A stretch of DNA of 58,539 nucleotides from NCBI GenBank assembly GCA_027487905.1, contig JAIYCR010000005.1, forward strand, positions 1-58,539, in the 5' to 3' direction. The position numbers and the translations under genes were made by a program. Under the pieces are notes generated by a model that searched no databases, was not told where the DNA came from, and worked only from the letters and a program-made list of their open reading frames with translations. Of the stretch, positions 1 to 9,495 are shown one piece after another (within the stretch, counting starts at the first letter, position 1; each line of letters opens with the position of its first letter). This DNA is from Rubrivivax sp. Lineage in GTDB: Bacteria; Pseudomonadota; Gammaproteobacteria; Burkholderiales; Burkholderiaceae_C.

Positions 1-1251
1 GCCTGGCTGGCGGCCGAACTCGCCCGCGGGCAGTTCTTCACCGGCTTTCCCTGGAGCGCCTCGGGCTACGCGCACACCGGCGGCCCGCTGGCGGCGCTGG
101 CGCCGTGGGTGGGCGTGTACGGCATCGCCGCGGTGTCGGCCTGGGCCTCGGCGCTGGTGGCGCTGGCGCTGCCTGCACGCGCAGCCGGTGAAGGCGGTGA
201 AGGCGGCGGGGGCGACGCAGGCGGCGGCGGCCCCTGGGCCCTGCCGCGTCGTGCCGGGGGGTGCTCGGGCGCCTGGGCTTGCGCGGCGGCGCTCGCCCTG
301 CTGGTCGCATCCGCCAACCTCGGCCCCTCGCAATTCACCGAGCCGGCCGGCGAGCTGCGCGCCTCGCTGCTGCAGCCCAACATCGACCAGAGCCTGAAGT
401 TCGATGCCCAGCGCATGGGGCGCAACCTGGAACGCCTGATCGAGCAGGCCCATGCCGCACCCGGCCCGCTGGTGGTGACGCCGGAGTCGGTGGTGCCCCT
501 GCCGCAGCGCGTGCTCGACCCGGCGCTGTGGCAGCGCCTGCGCGAGCCTTTCGTGCAGGGCGATCGGGCCGCGCTGGTGGGCATCTTCCTCGGCGATGAG
601 TCCGCGGGCTATGTGAACTCGATGGTGGGGCTGTCGAGCGAGGCCTCGCCGCATCCCGAGCGCTTCTATTCGTATGGCAAGCGGCACCTGCTGCCCTTCG
701 GCGAGTTCATTCCGCCGGGCTTCGGCTGGTTCGTCGCCCTGTTGGACATTCCGCTGGGCGACCAGGCCCGGGGCCGCAGCATCGCGCCCTTCGAAACCCA
801 GGGCCAGCGGCTTCGGCCGCTGATCTGCTACGAGGACCTCTTCGCCGAGGAACTGGTGGACAGCCTGAGCGGCCCGCAGGCGGCCACGGTGTTCGTCAAT
901 GCGAGCAACCTCGCCTGGTTCGGCCTGCGGCTGGTGCAGGACCAGCACCTGCAGTTCTCGCGCATGCGTGCGATGGAGTTCCAGCGGCCCTTCCTGCGCG
1001 CGACCAACACCGGCGCCACCACCGCCATCGACCACCGGGGGCAGGTCACCGCCCGCCTGAGCGCGGGCATCGAAGGTCGGCTGGACGTGCAGGTTGAGGG
1101 CCGCACCGGCCGCACGCCCTATGCGGTGTGGCTGGGCCGGTGGGGCCATGCGCCGCTGTGGCTGCTGGTGGTGCTGGTCGCCGCGGCGGCCTGGGTCCGG
1201 TCGCCGCGCAGGCCCGATGCCGCCCCGGGCCGCCCGAGACCCGACCGATAA
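1..1251 (+). CDS. lnt: Apolipoprotein N-acyltransferase, 5' truncated
   Basis: The frame is open from the first base, so the start lies outside the window; 416 residues remain. Lnt is an inner-membrane enzyme that adds the third acyl chain to the N-terminal cysteine of lipoproteins. The visible part begins in the hydrophobic region (FPW followed by GY), then passes into the periplasmic nitrilase-like domain. The expected Glu-Lys-Cys catalytic elements are present: Glu in [10 protein letters not shown], Lys in [14 protein letters not shown] and Cys in ICYEDLF. A final hydrophobic helix ([14 protein letters not shown]) precedes a basic tail. glyQ follows on the same strand after about 60 bases, an order I associate with Burkholderiales. 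Confidence 0.93.
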   Translation, partial: AWLAAELARGQFFTGFPWSASGYAHTGGPLAALAPWVGVYGIAAVSAWASALVALALPARAAGEGGEGGGGDAGGGGPWALPRRAGGCSGAWACAAALALLVASANLGPSQFTEPAGELRASLLQPNIDQSLKFDAQRMGRNLERLIEQAHAAPGPLVVTPESVVPLPQRVLDPALWQRLREPFVQGDRAALVGIFLGDESAGYVNSMVGLSSEASPHPERFYSYGKRHLLPFGEFIPPGFGWFVALLDIPLGDQARGRSIAPFETQGQRLRPLICYEDLFAEELVDSLSGPQAATVFVNASNLAWFGLRLVQDQHLQFSRMRAMEFQRPFLRATNTGATTAIDHRGQVTARLSAGIEGRLDVQVEGRTGRTPYAVWLGRWGHAPLWLLVVLVAAAAWVRSPRRPDAAPGRPRPDR

Positions 1252-1309
1252 ACTCCGCCCGGCCGCCGTCGCCATCCCGAGATACCGAGTGCCCCTGGGG
1301 CCTCTGCCC

Positions 1310-2227
1310 ATGCTGACCTTCCAACAGATCATCCTCACGCTGCAGGCCTACTGGGCCGACCGCGGCTGTGCGCTGCTGCAGCCCTACGACATGGAAGTGG
1401 GCGCGGGCACCAGCCACACCGCCACCTTCCTGCGCGCGCTCGGCCCCGAGCCCTGGAAAGCGGCCTATGTGCAGCCCAGCCGCCGCCCCAAGGACGGCCG
1501 CTACGGCCAGAACCCCAACCGGCTGCAGCACTACTACCAGTACCAGGTGGTGCTCAAGCCGGCGCCGGCCGACATCCTGGAGCTCTACCTCGGCTCGCTC
1601 GAGGCCCTGGGCTTTGACCTCAAGGCCAACGACGTGCGCTTCGTCGAGGACGACTGGGAGAACCCCACGCTGGGTGCCTGGGGCCTGGGCTGGGAGGTCT
1701 GGCTCAACGGCATGGAGGTCACCCAGTTCACCTACTTCCAGCAGGTGGGCGGCATCAACTGCCGGCCCATCACCGGCGAGATCACCTACGGACTGGAGCG
1801 CCTGGCGATGTACCTGCAGGGCGTGGACAAGGTCTACGACCTGCGCTGGACCGACGGCCTGAGCTACGGCGACGTCTACCTGCAGAACGAGCAGGAGCAA
1901 AGCGCCTACAACTTCCAGCACAGCGACGTGGCCTTCCTGCTCGAGGCCTTCGGCGCGCACGAGCGCCACTCCCGCCACCTGATGGAGCAGCAGCTCGCGC
2001 TGCCGGCCTATGAGCAGGTGCTCAAGTCGGCCCACACCTTCAACCTGCTCGATGCGCGCGGCGCGATCAGCGTGACCGAGCGGGCGGCCTACATCGGCCG
2101 CATCCGCAACCTGGCCCGCAGCGTCGCGCAGAGCTACCTGGACAGCCGGGCGCGGCTGGGCTTCCCGATGGCCCCGCCCGAATGGGCGCAGGCGGCGCAA
2201 GCGGCCCTCGAGCGCAAGGCGGCCTGA
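1310..2227 (+). CDS. glyQ: Glycyl-tRNA synthetase alpha subunit
   Basis: This 305-residue protein matches the length of bacterial GlyQ (about 300). It is the class II catalytic-core subunit of the alpha2beta2 glycyl-tRNA synthetase and activates glycine with ATP. The N-terminus [20 protein letters not shown] and the segment [20 protein letters not shown] are diagnostic. The ATG at 1310 is chosen because the family starts there; the upstream in-frame extension is low-complexity and overlaps lnt. No strong ribosome binding site is visible. A GATAAACT string at the lnt stop could supply a -10 element, but this is weak. glyS begins one base after the stop, so the two subunits are surely co-translated. 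Confidence 0.97.
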   Translation: MLTFQQIILTLQAYWADRGCALLQPYDMEVGAGTSHTATFLRALGPEPWKAAYVQPSRRPKDGRYGQNPNRLQHYYQYQVVLKPAPADILELYLGSLEALGFDLKANDVRFVEDDWENPTLGAWGLGWEVWLNGMEVTQFTYFQQVGGINCRPITGEITYGLERLAMYLQGVDKVYDLRWTDGLSYGDVYLQNEQEQSAYNFQHSDVAFLLEAFGAHERHSRHLMEQQLALPAYEQVLKSAHTFNLLDARGAISVTERAAYIGRIRNLARSVAQSYLDSRARLGFPMAPPEWAQAAQAALERKAA

Positions 2228-2228
2228 G

Positions 2229-4412
2229 ATGACGATGCAAGCCGATGGCCGCACCGGCGGCGCGCCCGCCGAATCGCTGCTGGTCGAACTCTTCTGCGAG
2301 GAGCTTCCGCCCAAGGCCCTGCGCGCGCTGGGGGAGGCCTTCGCCGCGGGCCTGGAGCAGGCGCTGCGCGCGGAGGGCCTGGTGCAGGGCACGGCCGCGG
2401 CCGAACCCTTCGCCTCGCCCCGGCGGCTCGCCATGCGGCTGGCCGGCGTGCTGGCCCAGGCGCCGCAGCAGTCGCTGCTGCACAAGCTGATGCCGGTGTC
2501 GGTGGGGCTGGATGGGGAGGGCCGGCCCACGGCGGCCCTGCTGAAGAAGCTCGCCTCGCTGGGCGAGGAGGCCAGCGCCGTCGAGCGGCTGCAGCGCCAG
2601 GGCAGCGGCAAGGCCGAGACCCTGATGCTGGCGGCTCACCGGCCGGGCGCCACGCTCGCCGAGGGCCTGCAGCGTTCGCTGGAGGCGGCCATGGCCCGGC
2701 TGCCGATTCCGAAGACCATGCAGTACCCGCTGGCCGATGGCTGGTCGGTGGTGAATTTCGTCCGTCCGGTGCATGGCCTGGTGGCCCTGCACGGCACCCA
2801 GGTGGTGCCGGTGGTCGCGCTCGGCCTGTCGGCCGGTCGCAGCACCCGGGGCCACCGCTTCGAGGCGGCCATCGACCCGGTGCCGCTGCGCTCGGCCGAC
2901 GACTACGAGGCCACGCTGGAGCGCGACGGCGCGGTCATCGCCCGCTTCTCCGACCGCCGCGCCGAGATCGCCCGCCAGCTGGCGGCTGCGGGGGCCGCCG
3001 AAGGGCTCGTGCCCATCGAGGACGAGGCGCTGCTCGACGAGGTCACCGCCCTGGTGGAGCGTCCGCAGGTGCTGCGCTGCCGCTTCGAGCCGGAGTTCCT
3101 GCAGGTGCCGCAGGAGTGCCTCATCCTCACGATGAAGGCCAACCAGAAGTACTTCCCGCTGCTGGATGGCCAAGGCCGCCTGACCGACCGTTTTCTGGTG
3201 GTGAGCAACATCCGCCCGGCCGATGCCTCCGCCGTGGTGCAGGGCAACGAGCGGGTGGTGCGCCCGCGGCTGGCCGATGCGCGCTTCTTCTACGAACAGG
3301 ACCGCCAGCGCAGCCTGGCCTCGCGGGTGCCGGCATTGGCCCAGGTGGTCTACCACGGGCAGCTCGGGTCGCAGGGCGAACGGGTCGAGCGCGTGCGGGC
3401 CATCGCCCGCGCCCTCGCGGCCGCCAGTGGCCAGGCCGAGCGGGGCGATGCGGCCGACCGCGCCGCGATGCTCGCCAAGGCCGACCTGCTGACCGACATG
3501 GTGGGCGAGTTCCCCGAGCTGCAAGGCGTGATGGGCGGCTACTACGCCCGCCACGATGGCGAGGGCGACGCGGTGGCCCGGGCCATCGAGGACCACTACC
3601 GGCCGCGGTTCGCCGGAGACGCCCTGCCGCGCGACCCGCTGGGCGTGCTGGTGGCGCTGGCCGACAAGCTGGAAACGCTGATCGGCCTGTTCGGCATCGG
3701 ACAAGCGCCCACGGGCGACCGCGACCCTTTCGCGCTCAGGCGACACGCGCTGGGCGTCATCCGCATGCTGCGCGAGGCGCTGCCGCAGTTGACGCTGCAG
3801 CAGGCACTGAGCGCTGCGCTGGATGCCCCCACCTGGCCGGCGGCGGTGGCTGAAGCCGCCGCCGCGCCGCTGGCCGGCGGGCTCGTCGAGCGCCTGATGC
3901 AGTTCTTCCGCGACCGGCTGAGCGTGCTGCTGCGCGACGAGGGCCATGCCGCGCACGCGGTCGAGGCGGTGCTGGAGGTGGACGCCAGCCGGCTTTCGAC
4001 GCTCGGCGACCGCCTCCATGCCGTCCGCGCCTTCGCCCTGCTGAGCGAATCGGCGGCGCTGGCCGCCGCCAACAAGCGCATCGCCAACATCCTTCGCAAG
4101 TCGGCGCCTGCCCCGCAGGACGGGGCGAACCCGCCGGCGCTGGACCTGCAGCGTTTCAACGAGCCGGCCGAGCGTGCGCTGCATGCCGCGCTTCAGAGCA
4201 CCGGCGCCGTGAGCGATGCCCGTTTCGACGCGGGCGACTTCACCGCCAGCCTGCAGGCGCTGGCGGCCTTGAAGGAGCCGGTGGACCGTTTCTTCGACGA
4301 GGTGATGGTCAACGCCGACGACCCGGCCGTCCGGGCCAACCGGCTGGCCCTGCTCGCCGCGCTGAACCGCACGATGAACCGGGTGGCCGACCTGTCCCGT
4401 CTGGCGGCCTGA
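2229..4412 (+). CDS. glyS: Glycyl-tRNA synthetase beta subunit
   Basis: The 727-residue product is slightly longer than the roughly 690 residues usual for GlyS, the tRNA-binding and editing-like subunit that partners GlyQ. Family landmarks include LLVELFCEELPPKALRALGE near the N-terminus, the FASPRRLA motif, and MKANQKYFPLLDGQGRLTDRF in the middle, followed by an HD-type region (HDGEGDAVARAIEDHYRPRF) and a C-terminal anticodon-binding-like helical region with FFDEVMVNADD. A second ATG two codons downstream (2235) could equally be the start. The extra length comes from a short Ala/Gly-rich N-terminus and small insertions. Confidence 0.96.
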   Translation: MTMQADGRTGGAPAESLLVELFCEELPPKALRALGEAFAAGLEQALRAEGLVQGTAAAEPFASPRRLAMRLAGVLAQAPQQSLLHKLMPVSVGLDGEGRPTAALLKKLASLGEEASAVERLQRQGSGKAETLMLAAHRPGATLAEGLQRSLEAAMARLPIPKTMQYPLADGWSVVNFVRPVHGLVALHGTQVVPVVALGLSAGRSTRGHRFEAAIDPVPLRSADDYEATLERDGAVIARFSDRRAEIARQLAAAGAAEGLVPIEDEALLDEVTALVERPQVLRCRFEPEFLQVPQECLILTMKANQKYFPLLDGQGRLTDRFLVVSNIRPADASAVVQGNERVVRPRLADARFFYEQDRQRSLASRVPALAQVVYHGQLGSQGERVERVRAIARALAAASGQAERGDAADRAAMLAKADLLTDMVGEFPELQGVMGGYYARHDGEGDAVARAIEDHYRPRFAGDALPRDPLGVLVALADKLETLIGLFGIGQAPTGDRDPFALRRHALGVIRMLREALPQLTLQQALSAALDAPTWPAAVAEAAAAPLAGGLVERLMQFFRDRLSVLLRDEGHAAHAVEAVLEVDASRLSTLGDRLHAVRAFALLSESAALAAANKRIANILRKSAPAPQDGANPPALDLQRFNEPAERALHAALQSTGAVSDARFDAGDFTASLQALAALKEPVDRFFDEVMVNADDPAVRANRLALLAALNRTMNRVADLSRLAA

Positions 4413-4485
4413 GCACCACCACCCCCACGCCCGGCCCTGCATCCCCCCGGCCCGAACCCGCCCACCTCCGCCCGGACGCCCGCCG

Positions 4486-5103
4486 ATGCAGAACCTCAAG
4501 CTCGTCATCCTCGATCGCGACGGCACCATCAACGAAGACCGCGATGATTTCGTCAAGTCGGCCGACGAGTGGGTGGCCATGCCCGGTGCCTTGCAGGCCA
4601 TCGCGCGGCTGAACCAGGCGGGCTGGCACACGGTGGTGGCGACCAACCAGTCCGGCCTGGGTCGCGGGCTCTTCGACATGGCCACGCTCAATGCCATGCA
4701 CGCCAAGATGAACGCGGAGCTCGCCGCCTGCGGCGGGCGCATTGATGCGGTCTTCTTCTGTCCCCATGCACCGAGCGAGTCGTGCCGCTGCCGCAAGCCG
4801 CTTCCGGGGCTTTTCCGCCAGATCGGCGAGCGCTATGGCGTGGACCTGGCCCAGGTGCCCGTGGTGGGCGATGCGCTGCGCGACCTGCAGGCCGGCTCGG
4901 CTGCGGGCTGCAGCACGCACCTGGTGCTGACCGGCAAGTCGGCCCGCCTGAGCGAGCGCGAGCGCGAGGCCATCGTCGGCCAGGTGCCCGGCACCGGCGT
5001 GCATGCCGACCTGGCCGCCTTCGCCGAGTGGTTGCTGCGCCGTGAGCGCGGGGCCCGCGGCGAGGCCGGCGTGAGCGATTCGGGCTACCCCCGTCTGGAC
5101 TGA
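4486..5103 (+). CDS. gmhB: D-glycero-beta-D-manno-heptose 1,7-bisphosphate 7-phosphatase
   Basis: A 205-residue HAD-superfamily phosphatase that removes the C7 phosphate in the ADP-heptose pathway for the lipopolysaccharide inner core. The HAD nucleophile motif is LDRDG with Asp10 and Asp12, motif II is the ATNQSG segment, and the zinc loop of the GmhB family is complete: Cys92, His94, Cys100 and Cys102 in CPHAPSESCRC. The Lys-Pro after the zinc loop and the VVGDALRDLQAG segment complete the fold. It sits 73 bases after glyS in a C-rich spacer and 14 bases before the acyltransferase gene, consistent with one envelope-related transcript. Confidence 0.94.
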   Translation: MQNLKLVILDRDGTINEDRDDFVKSADEWVAMPGALQAIARLNQAGWHTVVATNQSGLGRGLFDMATLNAMHAKMNAELAACGGRIDAVFFCPHAPSESCRCRKPLPGLFRQIGERYGVDLAQVPVVGDALRDLQAGSAAGCSTHLVLTGKSARLSEREREAIVGQVPGTGVHADLAAFAEWLLRRERGARGEAGVSDSGYPRLD

Positions 5104-5117
5104 AGGCAAGGCCCCCG

Positions 5118-5909
5118 ATGCTCTCGCTGCTGCTGTGTGCCGTCCGCTCGGCGCTGTTCATCGTCTGGCTGGCCCTCACCGTGGTGCCGGTGGCGCTGGC
5201 GGTCCTGGCCACCTCGCTCTTCGTCCGCGGCGACACCCTCTACTGGATGTGCGTGTTCTGGCTTCGGCTGGGCATTTCGGGTGCGCGGGTGATCTGCGGC
5301 GTGCACGCCCGGGTGCAGGGCATGGAGCACCTGCCGCTGGGCGGCAACCGGGAGTCGGTGGTCCTGCTGTCCAAGCACCAGTCCACCTGGGAGACCTTCG
5401 CCTTCCCGACGCTGATGTCGCACCCGCTGGCCTATGTGTTCAAGCGCGAACTGCTGTACGTGCCCTTCTTCGGCTGGGCGATGGGCCGGCTGGACATGAT
5501 CCACATCGACCGCAGCCGCCGCTCCGAGGCCTGGAACCGGGTGGCCGAGCAGGGCCGCAAGCTCGCCGCTCAGGGTGTGTGGGTGATCATGTTTCCCGAA
5601 GGCACCCGCATCGAACGCGGCGCGCAGGGCACCTACAAGAGCGGCGGCACCCGGCTGGCCATTGCCACCGGGCAACCGGTGGTGCCCATCGCGGTGACCT
5701 CGGCACGGTGCTGGCCGCGCAAGAGCTTCCTGCTGCGCCCGGGCGTGGTGGACATTTCCATCGGCCGGCCGATCGCCAGCGCCGGCCGCGCACCCGACGA
5801 ACTGATGCGCGAGGTGGAGGACTGGATCGAGGCCGAGATGCGCCGCCTCGATCCGGCGGCCTACCTCGGGGCCGGGGCCCGGCCACCGGCCGCCGCCCGG
5901 CCCGGTTGA
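5118..5909 (+). CDS. plsC: 1-acyl-sn-glycerol-3-phosphate acyltransferase family protein
   Basis: A 263-residue lysophosphatidic acid acyltransferase-like membrane protein. Residues 5-35 form an N-terminal membrane anchor. The acyltransferase motif I is HQSTWE, with His87 and an acidic Glu92 in place of the more common Asp, a variant I have seen in proteobacterial paralogues. The glycerol-3-phosphate binding motif is FPEGTR at 159-164. It makes phosphatidic acid or acylates a related lysophospholipid. Gene order (after gmhB, before the YgjP-type protease) is conserved in Burkholderiales to my knowledge. Whether it is the main PlsC of the cell or a paralogue cannot be told from the window. Confidence 0.88.
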   Translation: MLSLLLCAVRSALFIVWLALTVVPVALAVLATSLFVRGDTLYWMCVFWLRLGISGARVICGVHARVQGMEHLPLGGNRESVVLLSKHQSTWETFAFPTLMSHPLAYVFKRELLYVPFFGWAMGRLDMIHIDRSRRSEAWNRVAEQGRKLAAQGVWVIMFPEGTRIERGAQGTYKSGGTRLAIATGQPVVPIAVTSARCWPRKSFLLRPGVVDISIGRPIASAGRAPDELMREVEDWIEAEMRRLDPAAYLGAGARPPAAARPG

Positions 5910-5957
5910 GCCTTCGATCCTGCCGCCACCGTCCGCCACCGTTCGCTGATCCCGCCC

Positions 5958-7061
5958 ATGCCCGTCGCGCCGCGCCGATCCTCCCGCCGAGCGGCGGCAC
6001 CCGGTGCGCCGGGCACGGCCGCTGCCTCCCCCTCGGCCTTCGGCCTCATCCCTGACGCCCCGCGTCCGACCCAGTTGTCCCTTTTCGACCTTCCTCTCGT
6101 CCGCGCGCCGAAGCCCGTTGCCGCGGCCACGCCGGGCGTCGCCCCTTCGCAGCCGCTGGCGCCCGTGGTCGTGCCGGTGCCCGCTCCCGCCCCTGCGTCC
6201 GCGGCCCCGCCCACGCACGGCGCCGAACCCGACCGGCCGGCAGGCCCGGGCGGCGCGGCGCAAGCGCCAGCGGCCCACCGACTGCCGCCTTGGCGGCACC
6301 CCCGTGCCGAGCGGGAGATCACGCTGCGCGATGCGCGCATCGCCTACGCGGTGCGCCGTGCGCGGCGCAGCAGCATCGGCTTCACCGTGTCCACCGACGG
6401 GCTGGTGGTGGCCGCGCCGCGCTGGGTGCCGCTGGCCGACATCGAGACCGGCCTGCGCGCCAAGGGCGACTGGATCGTGCGCAAGCTGCAGGAGCAGGCG
6501 CAGCGCCGCAGCCGCCTGGCTGCAGCCCGGGTGGACTGGGGCGACGGCGCCACGCTGCCTTTCCTCGGCCAGCCGCTGGTGCTCGTGGTGGACCCCCGGG
6601 TCACCGGCGTGCTGCTCGATGCCGCCGCGGCGGCCGATGCGGCGCAGCAGGTCATCGGCGGCGTGGCCCACACCTGCCTGCGGGTGGGCCTGCCGCACGA
6701 GGCCGGACCCGAGCAGGTGCGCGATGCGGTGCAGGGCTGGCTGCAACGCCAGGCGGTGAGGCTGTTCACCGAGCGCACCGCGCACTTCGCCCAGCGCCTG
6801 GGCGTGCAGGTCAAGGCGGTGCGGCTGTCTTCGGCGCAGACGCGCTGGGGCAGTGCCAGCGCGGACGGCACGATCCGCCTGAACTGGCGGCTGGTGCACT
6901 TCGGACTGCCCACCATCGACTATGTGGTCGCCCACGAGTGCGCGCACCTGCGCCACATGGACCACAGCCCGCGCTTCTGGGATGTGGTGCGCTCGGTCGT
7001 CCCTGACCTGGACACCGCACGGGGCGTGCTGCGCGACGAGATCCTGCCGCTGCTCGACTGA
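5958..7061 (+). CDS. YgjP-like (WLM/M48-type) metallopeptidase family protein
   Basis: The 367-residue product has two parts. Residues 1-110 are Ala/Pro-rich, low-complexity and probably disordered. The remainder is a YgjP-like (DUF45) zinc metallopeptidase domain: an early segment RRARRSSIGFTVSTDGL, a middle segment RLSSAQTRWGSASADGTIRL, and the zinc site HECAH at 326-330 followed by HSPRFWDVV, which supplies the third ligand region. The physiological substrate of this family is not established. The long N-terminal extension is not typical; a later start would remove it, but I see no better ribosome binding site. It follows plsC after 48 bases. Confidence 0.82.
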   Translation: MPVAPRRSSRRAAAPGAPGTAAASPSAFGLIPDAPRPTQLSLFDLPLVRAPKPVAAATPGVAPSQPLAPVVVPVPAPAPASAAPPTHGAEPDRPAGPGGAAQAPAAHRLPPWRHPRAEREITLRDARIAYAVRRARRSSIGFTVSTDGLVVAAPRWVPLADIETGLRAKGDWIVRKLQEQAQRRSRLAAARVDWGDGATLPFLGQPLVLVVDPRVTGVLLDAAAAADAAQQVIGGVAHTCLRVGLPHEAGPEQVRDAVQGWLQRQAVRLFTERTAHFAQRLGVQVKAVRLSSAQTRWGSASADGTIRLNWRLVHFGLPTIDYVVAHECAHLRHMDHSPRFWDVVRSVVPDLDTARGVLRDEILPLLD

Positions 7062-7135
7062 GCCCGCCCCGGCTTGAATTCGGCGCCGGTGGCGGCACCT
7101 TCGGGGCCTACCCACCTCTGCCCTGGAGCGCCCCG

Positions 7136-7723
7136 ATGGAAGCTGCCACCTCTGCCCATGCCCTGTGGTGGGTGCTGAGCATCGGATTGATCGTGGTGGG
7201 CATTGCCGGCACGGTGCTGCCGGCGCTGCCGGGCACCATCCTGGTGTTTGCCGGCATCCTGCTGGGTGCGTGGATCGACGACTTCACCCGGGTGTCGGGC
7301 TGGACGGTGCTCGCCATCGCGCTGCTGGCGGCAGCCGCCTTCGCGGTGGACTACGTGGCCGCGCTGCTCGGCGCCCAGCGGGCCGGCGCCAGCCGCCTGG
7401 CGCTGGTGGGTGCGGGCCTGGGCACGCTGGCGGGCATCTTCACCGGCCTGTGGGGCCTGGTGTTCATGCCGCTGCTCGGTGCGGTGGCCGGCGAGCTCAT
7501 CGCGCAGCGCCGGGCCCGCGCGGGCGCGGGTGCGGGTGCAGCCACCGTGCTCGGGCCGGATGGTTCGGTGGTGCTGGGCCCCGCCACGGCGGCCCAGGCC
7601 GGCCAGCACGCGGCCCGGGTGGGCCTGGCCACCTGGGTGGGCATGCTCGTGGGAACGGTGGCCAAGCTGGCGCTGGTGTTCGCGATGCTGGGCGTGTTCG
7701 CGCTGGCCTTGATGATCGGCTGA
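7136..7723 (+). CDS. DUF456 family small membrane protein
   Basis: A 195-residue hydrophobic protein. Glycine-rich transmembrane segments are visible around residues 12-45 (with GIAGTVLPALPGTILVFAGI), 60-85, 95-125 (GLGTLAGIFTGLWGLVFMPL) and 165-195. Between the third and last segments lies a hydrophilic Ala/Gly loop. The GTVLPALPGT signature and overall layout match DUF456, a family with no assigned function. It ends 46 bases before the convergent metallo-beta-lactamase-fold gene. No clear terminator is visible in that gap. Confidence 0.8.
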   Translation: MEAATSAHALWWVLSIGLIVVGIAGTVLPALPGTILVFAGILLGAWIDDFTRVSGWTVLAIALLAAAAFAVDYVAALLGAQRAGASRLALVGAGLGTLAGIFTGLWGLVFMPLLGAVAGELIAQRRARAGAGAGAATVLGPDGSVVLGPATAAQAGQHAARVGLATWVGMLVGTVAKLALVFAMLGVFALALMIG

Positions 7724-7769
7724 GCGGCTGAGCGCCGTCAGGCCGCCGCGGCGACGTTCGTCTCGGGCT

Positions 7770-8879
7770 TCAGGCGATCGAGAAGCGGAACACGCCGTCC
7801 GCGCCACGGTTGCGGCGCAGTTGCCCCCGGTGCCACAGCGCATTCAGGTGGGCGATGGACTCTCCCATCGCGAAGGTCGTCTGGTGCAGGTCCAGCGGTC
7901 GGCGGAACAGCACCGGCAGCAGGTCCGCCGCCGTCTGGGGTGCGGCCCGGCAGGCGCGCATCACCTCGGCGAATCGCTCGTCGTGGTGCGCGGTCAGCTG
8001 GTCGATGCGCCGTCTCAGGCCGCGGAACGGGCGTCCGTGCGAAGGCAGCACCAGCGTCTCGTCGGGCAGCGCCCTCAGCCGGGCGAGCGACTGCAGGTAC
8101 AGCGCGAGCGGGTCGGCCTCGGGCTCGAGATCGATCACGCTGACGTTCGTGGAGATGCGGGGCAGCACCATGTCGCCGGAGATCAGCACGCCACGCTCGG
8201 CGTCGTGCAGGCTGATGTGCTCGGGCGCGTGCCCGTAGCCGGCCAGGGCCGTCCAGCGGGCCGGGCCGGTGCCGCCGGGAATCGAAGTGCAGACGGTGTC
8301 GCCGTCCATCAGCCGGCGATGGCGTTCAGGCACCTGCGGCACCATGGACGAGTAGTAGTTGCTGCGCTGGCGGATCTTGTCCATCGCCTCGGGCGAACTC
8401 AGGCCGTGCGAGGCCATGAAGCGCGCAGCCGCCTCGCCGCCGAAGCCGGTGGTGGACTGGCTGGCGATGCGCGCGGCATTGAAGTCGGTGCCGCTGATCC
8501 ACATCCGGCACTCGTGTTCGGCGCTGGTCCAGCGCCGGGTCAGCCAGTGCGCCAGGCCGATGTGGTCGGGGTGCATGTGGGTGACGAGCAGGCGCAGCAC
8601 CGGCAGCCCGTCCAGGCCGGTGGCGAACACCTGCTCCCATTGGGTGCGCGTCGTCTCGTTGGTGATGCCGCAGTCCACGAGCGTCCAGCCCGGGCGTCCG
8701 TCCAGCTCGTCGCGCAGCGCCCACAGGTTGATGTGGTCCAGCGCGAAGGGCAGCTGCATGCGCACCCAGCGCAGCCCGTCCACGCCGGCCATCGGCAGCG
8801 CCTCGCCGGGCTGCGGCACGCGCTCGCCCATTGGGTAGTCGAGTTGGCGTTCCTGCTCGTTCTTGTCGGCGCTCGGCAT
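7770..8879 (-). CDS. Metallo-beta-lactamase-fold hydrolase divergent from liuR
   Basis: The 369-residue protein carries the metal-binding motif HMHPDH (His101, His103, Asp105, His106), then GHAPEHISL and GDMVLPR for the remaining ligands, and a C-terminal helical region (LPSHGRPFRGL onward) of the kind found in broad MBL-fold hydrolases. The substrate is unknown. The start at 8879 (MPSADKNEQE) is preferred because any longer reading would run through the palindromic operator at 8924-8939. It is transcribed divergently from the MerR regulator, so it is probably under the same operator. I infer a thioester or lactone hydrolase role linked to branched-chain acyl metabolism, but nothing in the sequence proves this. 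Confidence 0.85.
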   Translation of the reverse strand: MPSADKNEQERQLDYPMGERVPQPGEALPMAGVDGLRWVRMQLPFALDHINLWALRDELDGRPGWTLVDCGITNETTRTQWEQVFATGLDGLPVLRLLVTHMHPDHIGLAHWLTRRWTSAEHECRMWISGTDFNAARIASQSTTGFGGEAAARFMASHGLSSPEAMDKIRQRSNYYSSMVPQVPERHRRLMDGDTVCTSIPGGTGPARWTALAGYGHAPEHISLHDAERGVLISGDMVLPRISTNVSVIDLEPEADPLALYLQSLARLRALPDETLVLPSHGRPFRGLRRRIDQLTAHHDERFAEVMRACRAAPQTAADLLPVLFRRPLDLHQTTFAMGESIAHLNALWHRGQLRRNRGADGVFRFSIA

Positions 8880-8923
8880 CGGGGGCCTTCCGGGTGGCGC
8901 CGCGCACGGGCGGCTGGCTAAAC

Positions 8924-8939
8924 TTGACGTATACGTCAA
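8924..8939. promoter_or_regulatory. Palindromic operator, copy 1 (probable LiuR site)
   Basis: TTGACGTATACGTCAA is a perfect 16-bp inverted repeat in the divergent intergenic region, 25 bases before the MerR-family ORF and 45 bases before the MBL-fold ORF. The identical 16-mer occurs once more in the window, before the methylcrotonyl-CoA carboxylase genes. The MerR family binds such dyads, and LiuR of proteobacteria is known to control leucine and isovalerate genes. Assignment to this regulator is inferred from position and duplication. Confidence 0.85.
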
Positions 8940-8964
8940 TTGGACGTGCCGATTCTAGGTTCGC

Positions 8965-9411
8965 ATGGCCGAGCGCCCCCTTGCCCCGTCCCACCCCGCG
9001 CCGAGCCCTGCGCGGCGCGCCGCCGCGACCGCAGCGGCCGGGGTGTACGAGATCGGCGACCTCGCCCGCGAATTCGACCTCACCACCCGGGCGATCCGCT
9101 TCTACGAGGACTGCGGGCTGCTGCAGCCGCGCCGCGAGGGCCGCAAGCGCCTGTATTCCGCCCGCGACCGCACGCGGCTGAAGCTGACGCTGCGCGGCAA
9201 GCGCCTGGGCCTGACGCTGGCCGAGGTGAAGGACCTGGTGGACATGTACGACAGCCCGCGGGACACCGCCGCGCAGCTGGAAAAGTTCCTCGTCGTGCTG
9301 GCGGCCCACCGCGCCGAGCTCGAGGAGCGCTTGTCCGACCTGCATGCCACGCTGGACGAGGTGCGCCAGCACGAGCGCGAGGCGCGCCGGCTGCTCGCCC
9401 GCGGCGCCTGA
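8965..9411 (+). CDS. liuR: MerR-family regulator, LiuR-like
   Basis: A 148-residue MerR-type regulator. After about 28 Ala/Pro-rich residues comes the winged helix-turn-helix: YEIGDLAREFDLTTRAIRFY, then the GLLQPRREGRKRLYSARD wing. The C-terminal half is a long dimerisation coiled coil and has no metal-binding cysteines, unlike MerR or CueR. LiuR proteins control branched-chain amino acid catabolism; here the gene is followed by a thioesterase and isovaleryl-CoA dehydrogenase, and its own promoter region holds the palindrome repeated before the MCC operon. Autoregulation is therefore likely. The effector (probably an acyl-CoA) cannot be read from the sequence. Confidence 0.88.
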   Translation: MAERPLAPSHPAPSPARRAAATAAAGVYEIGDLAREFDLTTRAIRFYEDCGLLQPRREGRKRLYSARDRTRLKLTLRGKRLGLTLAEVKDLVDMYDSPRDTAAQLEKFLVVLAAHRAELEERLSDLHATLDEVRQHEREARRLLARGA

Positions 9412-9495
9412 ACTGCGCCTGGCCGACCGCCGCCGCCCGACAGCGCACCCGCCCCTTCACCGGTTCTTCCTCCGCCCGTGCCCCTACCCGTGCCC

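Noticed and set aside
1046-2611. 521-codon minus-strand frame over glyQ
   Set aside because: Antisense shadow of glyQ and glyS.
2067-4796. 909-codon minus-strand frame over glyS
   Set aside because: His/Gln-rich antisense shadow that covers three plus-strand genes or parts of them.
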